A stretch of 64,000 bases of DNA from Pelagomonas calceolata (lineage: Eukaryota; Sar; Pelagophyceae; Pelagomonadales; Pelagomonadaceae), in the NCBI GenBank assembly GCA_918797485.1, contig CAKKNE010000002.1:586501-650500 (forward strand), in the 5' to 3' direction. Positions 1 to 8,702 of the stretch are shown one piece after another; position 1 is the first letter of the stretch, and each line of letters starts with the position of its first letter. Under the pieces are notes generated by a model, which made no database searches, was not told the origin of the DNA, and saw only the letters and a list, made by a program, of their open reading frames with translations. The translations under genes and the position numbers were made by a program.

Positions 1-1
1 A

Positions 2-2161
2 GCTGTAAGAGCTGCCGCCGTCTGCGTCGCCGAGGAGCGGTCGGCGTCGTCGCCGGACGTCGATGCATTAAGGGCCCAGCTCGAGGAGCTGCGCATGGGC
101 GAGGTCATCCAGCAAGCTTTAAATCCCGACGAGAATAGTGACGACGACCCGCGCAAGGCGCAGCGGCGCGCGCGCGAGCGCAAGGAGCAGTTACGAAGAG
201 AGGAAGACCGCAAGGGCGCCGTCGAGCAGGCGCTGCTGAGGTTGCGTAAAGAAAGGGAGGCCCGCCTCCGGGACCGGGAGCGGCTGCGCGAGGAGGCTGA
301 GCGGCGGCGACGGCGCGAGGAGGCGCGGCAGCGCAAGCCGCGCGTGCCGCGGCAGCGCGAGTGGAAACGGCCCGTGCCCAGAGAGAGAGCGAGCCGCGTG
401 CGCGCGTCGGCGCCGGACGCGCGGCGCGAGCGCATCGTCGAACCGGAAAGACGATCGGTCGACCAGCGGCGGCGCGACCAGCGGCGCGACGACGAGGCAA
501 GGCGGGTGCGGGAGCTCGAGCGGTGGGAGAATAAGCAGAGGGCCGCGGCGGCGGAGCGCAAGCGGCGTGTCGAGGCGGCACGGCCCCCAAACAACGGCGC
601 CGCGAGGCGGGAGGTCGAACGCGCGAGGGAGGCGGACCGCGCGAGGGACAACGGCGCGCGGCGGGAGGCAGAACGTGCAAGAGAGGCCGACCGCGCGCGG
701 GACAACGACGCCGCGCGGCGGGACCGTGCCCGGGACGCGGAGCGCGCGCGCCAGCGCGAGATCGTCGAAAAGCTCAAGGCGGACAAGCTCGAGCTAGACG
801 AGGCCGAGGCGCGGCGCCAGGCCCGCGTGCGCCAGGCGGCGGCCGCGGAGCGGCGTCGGGCCGAGGCGGACCTCCTGCGGGAGCAGGAGGAGGCCGCGGA
901 GCGACGGCGTGTCGAAGCAGAACTCCTCAGAGAACAGGAGCGCCGGTTGGCCGCTCGACTCGAGGCGGCGAAGAAGGCGCCTCCGGCCTCGCCCCGCGTC
1001 GCCGAGGCCAAGAACCTGCACGACCCCTCGCTGGCGGCGAAGCACGCGTTTTCTCCCAGAAACGACGGCCTCAACGCGCGCGACCGCGTCTTGATGCGGA
1101 AGCGCGCCGCCCAGGAAGCGCGGGAACGCGAGCTGAACCAGGCTTTGGCCGAGGCGCGCCAGGAGTCCGCCGAGCAGGCGCAGCAGGCCAAGGCCTGGGG
1201 TGACGCCCAGTACCGGTCGTCCATGGACTCGAAGCTTCCGCGGCGGCCCCCGAATTCGCCGCGGCGCCCCCCGGCGACGCCGCCCCGGTCGCCTCCGATG
1301 TCGCCCGAGGCCAAGGTCGCATCGCCGACTCGCTGGGCCTCGCCCTCGCCGCGGCGCCCGGCTGCCTCGCCCTCGCCGCGGCGCCCGCCGATGACGCCCG
1401 ACACGCCCGAGCCGCGGCGTCTCACACCTGACACGCCGCCCCAGTGCCCGCCGACTCGCGACGGCCCGCCGACGCGGGACGACGACGCTGACCTCGTGCT
1501 GGACTCGGAATCCGAAGACGAGGAGGCCGCAATCGGCTTCGCGGTCGCCGCGCCCGAGCACATCGAGGACGCGGAGCAAGACATCCAGAAGCGCGAGGAC
1601 GAATTGCGAGCTGAGCTCGAATTGACTTCGCAACGCTGCGAGGAGCTCCGCAAGTCGCTTCACGACACGAAGGCGCGGATGGCGGCGCGCGACGCCGCGC
1701 CGGTCGAGGACGAGTCCGAGGACGAGGGCCCCGCGGTGGGCGTGCTGAACGCCGTCGTCGAAGAGGACGAGAGCGACGACGAGGCGCCCGTCCGCGTTGT
1801 GCCTCAGTCGCCGCCGCGCGTGCTCGAGTCGCCGCGGACGCCCCATAATAATCTCGCCGACGCGCCGTCGCCGTCGGGCCGCCTGGAGCAGCGTTTGCAA
1901 ATTCTCAAGGAACGGTGCATCGGCCAGATGGGGGCCCGCCAGTTCCGCAGGGCCTACGACTACCTCAAATCCGTCCAGGACGCGGACGACGACGCCCTGG
2001 ACTACGACGTCGACGACGCGGGCCTCGAGATCGGCGGCGACGCCTATGACGAGCAGGCCGACGCGGAGACGCAGGCGAAGCTCCTCGCGATCCTGGGCCC
2101 GGACAAGGTGCACCTCGCGCCGCTCGTCGACCAGCTGCTGTTCATGGAGGAGTCGCTTTAG
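2..2161 (+). CDS. C-terminal part of a NEK-like coiled-coil protein (5' end outside window)
   Basis: The reading frame is open from base 2, well upstream of the first ATG at 95, so the gene starts left of the window and 719 residues are visible. Most of it is a highly charged Arg/Glu/Ala coiled coil with 'AREADRARDN' type repeats. A Pro/Ser-rich stretch (SPRRPPATPPRSPP and similar) and acidic 'DESEDE' patches follow. The last ~90 residues hold an LEQRLQILKERCIGQMGARQFRRAYDYL-like helix and an ILGPDKVHLAPLVDQLLFMEE tail, which resembles the extreme C-terminus of NIMA-related (NEK) kinases. The kinase domain itself is not visible, so the NEK assignment is an inference from that tail. The stop lies 21 bp from the stop of the convergent neighbour. 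Confidence 0.6.
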   Translation, partial: AVRAAAVCVAEERSASSPDVDALRAQLEELRMGEVIQQALNPDENSDDDPRKAQRRARERKEQLRREEDRKGAVEQALLRLRKEREARLRDRERLREEAERRRRREEARQRKPRVPRQREWKRPVPRERASRVRASAPDARRERIVEPERRSVDQRRRDQRRDDEARRVRELERWENKQRAAAAERKRRVEAARPPNNGAARREVERAREADRARDNGARREAERAREADRARDNDAARRDRARDAERARQREIVEKLKADKLELDEAEARRQARVRQAAAAERRRAEADLLREQEEAAERRRVEAELLREQERRLAARLEAAKKAPPASPRVAEAKNLHDPSLAAKHAFSPRNDGLNARDRVLMRKRAAQEARERELNQALAEARQESAEQAQQAKAWGDAQYRSSMDSKLPRRPPNSPRRPPATPPRSPPMSPEAKVASPTRWASPSPRRPAASPSPRRPPMTPDTPEPRRLTPDTPPQCPPTRDGPPTRDDDADLVLDSESEDEEAAIGFAVAAPEHIEDAEQDIQKREDELRAELELTSQRCEELRKSLHDTKARMAARDAAPVEDESEDEGPAVGVLNAVVEEDESDDEAPVRVVPQSPPRVLESPRTPHNNLADAPSPSGRLEQRLQILKERCIGQMGARQFRRAYDYLKSVQDADDDALDYDVDDAGLEIGGDAYDEQADAETQAKLLAILGPDKVHLAPLVDQLLFMEESL

Positions 2162-2182
2162 TAGTAGTAAGTACACATATCA

Positions 2183-5100
2183 CTATTTTACGTACACGTT
2201 CGCGAAGACCGGCGGCGCGTGGTGCTCGCGGTGGTCGCGCTCCATCCGCGCGATTTTGCGCGCGTGCTGGCGCGCCTCGGCCTCGACGTGGGTGCGCGCG
2301 AGCTGCTTCATCGTCGGCTTCTTGTCGAAGAACTCCCGGATCGAGGGCGGGTCCACGCCGTCGCTCGATTGTGACCCCGAGATGACCTGCCAGAACTGGT
2401 CGAAGGTCATGAGCCCTTCCTCGTGGCCGAATGTGTCACCAATCGCCGCAAGCGAGTCGACGGCGCAGGCCCGGTGGAGACCGCACTTGCGGAACAATCG
2501 AGCGGAGGGCAGCCTCACATGGGGCGCCTCGTGGCGATCGATCCCGTTGGCGTCGCCGACGACGTGCGCGGAGAACAGCCGCCACGCCATGTGCCTCAGA
2601 TATCTCAAATCCTCGTCCTCCATTTCATCTTCAATCAAGCCCACCCAGGGCGGCGCGAGGATGGCCAGGGCGTCGGCCCGCCGTTTCAACACGCCCTTGC
2701 CCGCCGCCGACTTGAGGAAGTGCTCGACGTCGGCGGTCGCGAAGGCCGACAGCACCGCGCATCTATGTAAAATCGCCGCGTGGTGGGGCTTCACCACGTG
2801 CTCTTCGACGCCGAGGTGTTCACGGGCTATGACATCGCGAGCCGAGTCGCGGGCGTCCGACCGCGCATGCGCCAGAATGCTCTGCAACGCGCAATGTCGC
2901 GGCGCCGCGGCCTTCGGGTTCATTATCCTCAAAACGTTGCGCGTCAAGGCAAGAGCGTGGGCTTTGGCGCACCACGCGTCGAACTCGGCTCGCGAGCAGC
3001 GCGAGGCGTCTGGGGCGCGGCCACCCCGGTCCTTGACGTCGTCGTGATGCACGGCGAGCGACAGCAACAAACTCATCTTGCGCTTCGCGAGGCGCCCCAA
3101 CTCCTTCTTCGCCGCCTTGTCGCCGCCCGGGTGGAGGAGCTTGCGGACGGCGGAGTCCTTGATGGCCGCGCGGTGCGCCAGGAGCTCGGGGTCGGCCACG
3201 ACGCGCGTCGGCGCGAGCGCAGCACTTACATCTCCTTCGAGCGGCACGCCACGCTCCTTTATCAATCGATGGACGACGCGGCTCAGCTCCGCCCGGTCGA
3301 CCGTGTTGTCCTTGGTTCGCGCATGGTCCGACCATACATCGTCGATCGCGATCGCCGCCGCGGGGGGCAGACCGTCGACCGCCGGCAGCCCGGCCGACCG
3401 CCGGCGCGCGATGATCTCCTCCTCCCGCTTCCGCAGGGCCCGCTGGCCCGCCGCCGTTGCGAGGAAGCGTCGGGCGTCCGCTTCGGCGTGGTACGCCGCG
3501 CGCTCCAACTTACGGCGCGCCGCCTCGGTGGCGTCGCCGGGGCCCTTATTTTCCTCGGCGTGTGCCGCCCGGACGAGGTCGCCCACGAAGGAGTAGTTCT
3601 TCGCGTGGCGCGCCTCGGCAAACGCGACGAGGCCCTCGTTAACGCGCTTCGCGGCCGCTCGCTCCGCGCGGCGCTCCGCGGCCAGCGCCTGGCGCAGCTT
3701 GAGGGCCGCCTCGACGCGGGCCGCCAGCACGGCCCGATCTAACTCCGAGCCCGGCTTGACGTCGCGCCACCCTTGCTGTAATCGCTCCGGGCGGTGCGCG
3801 ACCAGGAACCTCTTCAGCACGGGCCACGACACCTCGGCCTTGCCCGGCGCGGCGTCGCGCGTCGCGACCAGCGCCTCGGGCCACGTTTGACAGCAACCAA
3901 ACGCCAGCAGGAACTTCGGGCAGGCCTCGTGCGTATCTAAAACGCCCGAGTGCTCGACGTCGAACCAGGCGAAGACGTACGCCGCCTCTTCCAGCGCCGC
4001 GTCCTCCTTCGATAAAGACGTCGCGCGGGCGAAGTAGTGGTCGCGCATGGCCTCGTGGTTGCACGCGTCCCACTCGAGGCGCGCGAGGCCCCGCCGCGTC
4101 GACGACAATATTCTAACTTTGTGCTCGGCGTCGCGGCAGGCGTGCGCCCGCAAACACGCGTTCTCGACCAAGTGGTCGAGGGCGTTCCGCCGCGCGCGCC
4201 GCAGGTCGTCCGTCACGTCGTGCGCGCGATGCCGGTCGCGTGCCCGATGCCGCGCGCGCGCGATGAGGGACATGGTCGCGTCGATCGTGCGCTCTTGCAC
4301 CAGGCCCTTCCGCTGACACAAATACGTGACGACGTCGTCCGTTGCCACCAAGCCGTCCTTACGGTCGAACATCCAGGCGTGGTCCGCCTCACTCAAGTCG
4401 CCCGTCGCGTATTTTATGAGTTCTGGGAGGTCCCGGCCATCCACGACACCGTCGCTGCCCGCGTCGAAGCACCGCGCCGCCGAGGCCGCCAGTTTCTCAT
4501 CTTCGGTGCCGCCGTCCTCGAGCCAGGCCGCGGCCTGGAGCCGCGCCGCCTCGAACACCAAAGCGTCCCTGCCGTGCGGTGTCGTCAGCATCTCGCGGCA
4601 CTCGTCCTCAAGGCGCTGCTCGGCCTCAGCTAAAATCTTCTCGGCCTCGCGCTGCGACACGGCGCCGTCCTGGGGCTGCTGCGCCGGCGCCGGCGCCCCG
4701 GGCGCGTCCTCCTCCTCGTCGCTCGACATGTCGTCGAGGTTCATGCGCTCCGGCGCGACCTTGGTCGTGCGCTTCTTCTTCTCCTGGCCCTTGCGCACGA
4801 GCGCCGCGGCCGCCGCGACGCACCGCGCCTCGCCCTCGTCGTCGGCCCGCGCGCGCCGGTCGACCGCGGCAGCTGAGAGGTGCCTCAGATCGTGGGCCTT
4901 GAGCTGGTCCTCGTCGAAGCCGACGTCCCGGAGCGGCGGTCGTTCCCCCCGAAAGTCGCGCCGCGCCGCCGCGCGCGCCGCGGCCTCGGCGCGCCGCGCG
5001 AGCACGTCCTTGGCGAGCGCGCGGACCGTGTCGGGGGTTTTAAGAGCAGTCGTCGAGAGGCCCGTCGACCGCCCGCCCGTGCGCCACCACGTGATCAACT

Positions 5101-8100
5101 CATTGGCTGTCACTAAGATATCGGCGCCCGGCCACGCTTCTTTCAGCGCGAGCACGGCGCGCGCGGCCGCCGCCGCCATCTCGTCCGCGTCGCGCCACTT
5201 CAATGAACCGGGCTCGACGTCGCCGGCCCGCATGGCGCGGAAGAGGCCCCGCACGCATCTGGAATCAAGCAGCCCCTTGGCGTCGAGCGCGTCCACGATG
5301 TCGCGCAGCTCCGCCTCGGCCTTCAGACGCTTCTTGATGACCGCCCGCAGGCCCCGGATCACGAAACCGAGCTCCTTCTTTGCCGCCGGGTCCTCGTCGA
5401 GCGCGTGGCGCGCTTGGGCATAAGCGTCGCGGCCCGCCGCATCCACCACACGCTCCTCATCTTCCAAACGGCTCAGCTCCCGTAGACAATTCGCGCGCGC
5501 GCGGTGCTCCTTCGCGCTGACCACAATCGACTTCATGTGGAAGGGGAAGGCCCGCTTCCGCGTCTTTTTTTCCTCGGCGGTGTGCGGCCGCGCGTGCGCG
5601 TGGCTCGCCGAGCAGTTCCCAAACCGATCAAAGTGCTTGACGAAGTCCCGCTGCAAGGCGAAGGTCGCGTGGCAGGCGCCGCAGGCGAAGCGTGGGTGGC
5701 CCAGGTCCTCGCGTAGACCGTTCACGGCCCGGCGCGCCGCGCGCCGCGCCGCGTCCCGTCTAGCTTCCCCGGCGGCACGCCTTCGGATAGCAGCTGCTAA
5801 ATCAATCTTGGGCTTCTTGGCGAAGAGGCGCTTCAAGAAACTTAAACGAGGCTTCCGTCTCTTCCCATTCGTCGCGAGCCAGTGCGCAAAGTCCGGGAAC
5901 GTGATCTCCGCCTTGCCGCCCAATTCCCCAAACGCGGCCGCGACGTCCGACTCGTTTTGCGACAGGCCCGCCGCCGCGAGCGCCTCTTCAAGGTTTTCGC
6001 TCTTCATCACGGTCCCGTCGTGCGCGCCGGCCGCGAAGGCCTCCCTCGCTTTCTTCTCTTCAATATCTTCCGTCGCGGCGTCGTCGTCGTCGTCCGCGCG
6101 TAATCTAGCAGCCCAGAACTTCAGGGCGGGACCGGATGAGGAAGGCGCCTCCAACTTCAGCGCGGTCCTTAACTCCGCGAGCGCCGCGGCCCGCTTCACT
6201 AGCTTCCGCTCCGCGGCGAGGCGCGCCGCCTCCGCTTTGACAAGCTCGCGCTCGCGGATGCGCGCGCGCGCGCGGGCTCTCGCTCTTCTAGCGACGGTCT
6301 GCGCCATCGTCGCGGCCTTGAGCCGTCTCGCGCGGTAGCGCGCGAGCTCGTCCGCGAAGGCCGCTCTCCCACAACCGCCGCGCCACACTCTTTGAATCGT
6401 CGTCGCGCCCCAGATGCGGCCCCGCCGTATCCTCGCTCTTATTTTAGCAATGCACCTTTTCATGAAGAACGCGAGCTTCCAGCGCAGCTCCCGCTCCCTT
6501 CGTATCAAAAACGCGATTCGGCGCGCCTTCCGGCCCCGCTCGCACCGCTCCAGATGAATGGCGTTGTTCCACCTTCTTGCATACCACCTCCTACAAGGCT
6601 TCTGGGCGAAGACGGCCGCCGCGTAGAGGCGTCTGTGATAGCGCCGGTTCCGGTTTCTTACTGTACTCCCTCGATATAAGGCTTTGCATTTAGTGAAGGC
6701 GTCGCCCAGCAACTCGTGGTGCCTCCGGTAATACCTCTGGATCCGTTTCAGAGCTTTGATCGCGAAGGCATCATAAACAAACACGTCCTGCGCGTTCACT
6801 TTGCCTGGTGGCCCCTCGGTGAAGCGCGCCTTCTCGTACAGCGAAGCCGCTTTGCCGAAATGTTGATACGCGTCGACGGAGTTGCCCTGCTGCGCGTGCC
6901 ACTCGCCGACGGCCTGCTCCCACTTCGCCCTCCTCCGCAGATCCGCGTCCTGCAGGTGGCGCGTCTCCAATTCGTTAGACGTGCCGTCCTCGCCGCCGTC
7001 GAAGGCGACGATGGCCCCCGGCAGTCCTTGTTGTAAATCAGCATGACAATAAACGCTTTCCGACGACAATGGAGGCGCTAATACGGAGTTGACGCGGTCG
7101 CGGTGCAAATCGTTCCCCAGGTTCGTGGCGATGGTGTGCGCCAACCTCAATTCCATCTCCGAACTGACGGCGATGGGGTCCAGCTCCCGATTATCACCGA
7201 CAATCTCCAAATCTTCCCCGTCCAAGTCCTTGGCCGCCTCTCTAGCTTCCCTAATAGCCTCGGCTGTTAATCTACCTTCATGTCTCACTTCATCCACTTC
7301 AAGCCGTCGAGCTGGATCGCGATCAATGAACCCCTTGAACTCCTCGCAGACCGCATCGGGGATGGCCGGCTTTCTGGATTCGTGGAACTTCTCGAGGGCT
7401 AGGGAAGGGTCCTCGTTCTCGTTCTCAAACCGCTCGAGCGCGCCCTCCGCCGCCAATTGCGCCTGCGCGTCTCCAGACAGCATGACCTGCTCCTCGACGA
7501 GCGCCATTTTTGGCGCCTTTGGTTGATCATATTTTTCGACCTCATGATACAACGCCTTCGCGAAGTCGTCGCGAAATGCCGCGCCCTGCGCCTTTAAAGT
7601 AGCGAGGAACGCGTCCCGATCGTCCGCCTCCCTTGCTAAATGAATGACGAAGGCCACGAGATCTTCATCGCTCTCGCCCGCCTCCTCGGTCAACATCTCG
7701 TGGACCTTCCGATCCAAGGCGTCCTCCAGGAGATGGCTGACACGGTCATCTACCACATCGTCCTCATCCGAGACGTCGTCCGTGCTCGGCTCGGGCGACA
7801 CCACCGCCGAAGCCTTGCGCTTCTTGCCGAGCGCGAGCGTCGCCGCGTCCTCGTCAGGAACCCCAAGGGCGTTCGCGAGCGCCGGCGTCACCTCCATGCG
7901 GTACTCCTCTATTTCAGTATTGGCCTTGGCCTTCTTCACGACCTTGCCAAGATGGTCGACCGTCGCGTCGTCGACCGGCTCGACGTCCGGCCACTCTTCT
8001 TCAATCTTGCGCCTTATCTTAGTCAAACGCTTCTCCGCGATTTCTGCCGGCGAGGGCGGCGGCGTCGGCGGCTTCACGGGTTTCACAGGTTGGGCATACG

Positions 8101-8395
8101 GGGTCGTGGATAAATGATCGGCGATGAGTGCTCTGGTGCGATCCCTGGGCTTCACGAACCGATTAAAGTGCGTGATGCTTCGCAATCGCACCGCGGGCCA
8201 GTCCGGCCAGGGCAGCTGGTCCATCGTGACCTCGTATTGCGGCGCGTCGCTGATACTGGGTTTGTGCTGCGGGCTCTCCATGATCACGTCCGCGTCGAGG
8301 TTCGTGACCGGACTTCTAAATAAAGTCGTGGCCAGGGGGTCCTCGGAGGGGCTCCTTGTTGTTACGGGGGCAGCATTACTTGGTGTGAGGGCCAT
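2183..8395 (-). CDS. Large IQ-motif / EF-hand protein of unknown function (2070 aa)
   Basis: This is a single uninterrupted frame. An in-frame GTG lies 30 nt further out, but the first ATG (MALTPSNAAPV) is at 8395 and is preferred. Features in order: an acidic, low-complexity N-terminus; a TPR-like helix pair near residues 490-525 (WEQAVGEWHAQQGNSVDAYQ); a basic region with IQ-like calmodulin-binding motifs at about 545-720 (TTIQRVWRGGCGRAAF); a C2H2-like zinc finger near 905-930 (CGACHATF, then HFDRFGNCSASH). Several degenerate EF-hands follow near 815, 1310-1360, 1475-1500 and 1690 (DAGSDGVVDGRDL, FDVEHSGVLDTHE). It is likely a calcium/calmodulin-responsive cytoskeletal or ciliary protein, but no named family is recognised. 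It is convergent with the upstream gene and divergent from the next. Confidence 0.8.
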   Translation of the reverse strand: MALTPSNAAPVTTRSPSEDPLATTLFRSPVTNLDADVIMESPQHKPSISDAPQYEVTMDQLPWPDWPAVRLRSITHFNRFVKPRDRTRALIADHLSTTPYAQPVKPVKPPTPPPSPAEIAEKRLTKIRRKIEEEWPDVEPVDDATVDHLGKVVKKAKANTEIEEYRMEVTPALANALGVPDEDAATLALGKKRKASAVVSPEPSTDDVSDEDDVVDDRVSHLLEDALDRKVHEMLTEEAGESDEDLVAFVIHLAREADDRDAFLATLKAQGAAFRDDFAKALYHEVEKYDQPKAPKMALVEEQVMLSGDAQAQLAAEGALERFENENEDPSLALEKFHESRKPAIPDAVCEEFKGFIDRDPARRLEVDEVRHEGRLTAEAIREAREAAKDLDGEDLEIVGDNRELDPIAVSSEMELRLAHTIATNLGNDLHRDRVNSVLAPPLSSESVYCHADLQQGLPGAIVAFDGGEDGTSNELETRHLQDADLRRRAKWEQAVGEWHAQQGNSVDAYQHFGKAASLYEKARFTEGPPGKVNAQDVFVYDAFAIKALKRIQRYYRRHHELLGDAFTKCKALYRGSTVRNRNRRYHRRLYAAAVFAQKPCRRWYARRWNNAIHLERCERGRKARRIAFLIRRERELRWKLAFFMKRCIAKIRARIRRGRIWGATTIQRVWRGGCGRAAFADELARYRARRLKAATMAQTVARRARARARARIRERELVKAEAARLAAERKLVKRAAALAELRTALKLEAPSSSGPALKFWAARLRADDDDDAATEDIEEKKAREAFAAGAHDGTVMKSENLEEALAAAGLSQNESDVAAAFGELGGKAEITFPDFAHWLATNGKRRKPRLSFLKRLFAKKPKIDLAAAIRRRAAGEARRDAARRAARRAVNGLREDLGHPRFACGACHATFALQRDFVKHFDRFGNCSASHAHARPHTAEEKKTRKRAFPFHMKSIVVSAKEHRARANCLRELSRLEDEERVVDAAGRDAYAQARHALDEDPAAKKELGFVIRGLRAVIKKRLKAEAELRDIVDALDAKGLLDSRCVRGLFRAMRAGDVEPGSLKWRDADEMAAAAARAVLALKEAWPGADILVTANELITWWRTGGRSTGLSTTALKTPDTVRALAKDVLARRAEAAARAAARRDFRGERPPLRDVGFDEDQLKAHDLRHLSAAAVDRRARADDEGEARCVAAAAALVRKGQEKKKRTTKVAPERMNLDDMSSDEEEDAPGAPAPAQQPQDGAVSQREAEKILAEAEQRLEDECREMLTTPHGRDALVFEAARLQAAAWLEDGGTEDEKLAASAARCFDAGSDGVVDGRDLPELIKYATGDLSEADHAWMFDRKDGLVATDDVVTYLCQRKGLVQERTIDATMSLIARARHRARDRHRAHDVTDDLRRARRNALDHLVENACLRAHACRDAEHKVRILSSTRRGLARLEWDACNHEAMRDHYFARATSLSKEDAALEEAAYVFAWFDVEHSGVLDTHEACPKFLLAFGCCQTWPEALVATRDAAPGKAEVSWPVLKRFLVAHRPERLQQGWRDVKPGSELDRAVLAARVEAALKLRQALAAERRAERAAAKRVNEGLVAFAEARHAKNYSFVGDLVRAAHAEENKGPGDATEAARRKLERAAYHAEADARRFLATAAGQRALRKREEEIIARRRSAGLPAVDGLPPAAAIAIDDVWSDHARTKDNTVDRAELSRVVHRLIKERGVPLEGDVSAALAPTRVVADPELLAHRAAIKDSAVRKLLHPGGDKAAKKELGRLAKRKMSLLLSLAVHHDDVKDRGGRAPDASRCSRAEFDAWCAKAHALALTRNVLRIMNPKAAAPRHCALQSILAHARSDARDSARDVIAREHLGVEEHVVKPHHAAILHRCAVLSAFATADVEHFLKSAAGKGVLKRRADALAILAPPWVGLIEDEMEDEDLRYLRHMAWRLFSAHVVGDANGIDRHEAPHVRLPSARLFRKCGLHRACAVDSLAAIGDTFGHEEGLMTFDQFWQVISGSQSSDGVDPPSIREFFDKKPTMKQLARTHVEAEARQHARKIARMERDHREHHAPPVFANVYVK

Positions 8396-8532
8396 GGCTG
8401 CCTGTGAACCAAGGGTTGTTAGCACAACGCCTCGGGCAGCCCCCGGTGGGCCAGGAGTGCCTCGCGGGCAGCAGCTCCGGCCCCGGGTCGCGCGTCACGG
8501 CGCCCAGGCGCAACGAGCTTGTAGCGCTGAAT

Positions 8533-8554
8533 GCTAGTGTGTCAGTACGCTAGC
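8533..8554. promoter_or_regulatory. Palindromic CTAG element in a divergent promoter
   Basis: This is a copy of the recurrent element with outer arms GCTAG and CTAGC around TGTGTCAGTACG. It sits in the 307-bp gap (8396-8702) between the start codons of two divergent genes, 138 bp from one ATG and 149 bp from the other. The same gap has a 9-bp inverted repeat, TTGCTATCG (8568-8576) with CGATAGCAA (8617-8625). No gene is seen in the gap. Confidence 0.6.
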
Positions 8555-8702
8555 TCGCGCTTTCTCCTTGCTATCGGTAGCATAGGTCTGCGCGGCTGCG
8601 CACTGGCCACAGGCATCGATAGCAAAGCGCTGCTCTCGGTCTGCGGGCTAGATCCCTACATCTGCAGCACTTGGTATCAAGAGCTGAGACGCTCGCTGCG
8701 CG

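Noticed and set aside
794-2176. 460-aa frame antisense to the NEK-like gene
   Set aside because: It is an Arg/Leu-rich shadow of a low-complexity coding region, without domains.
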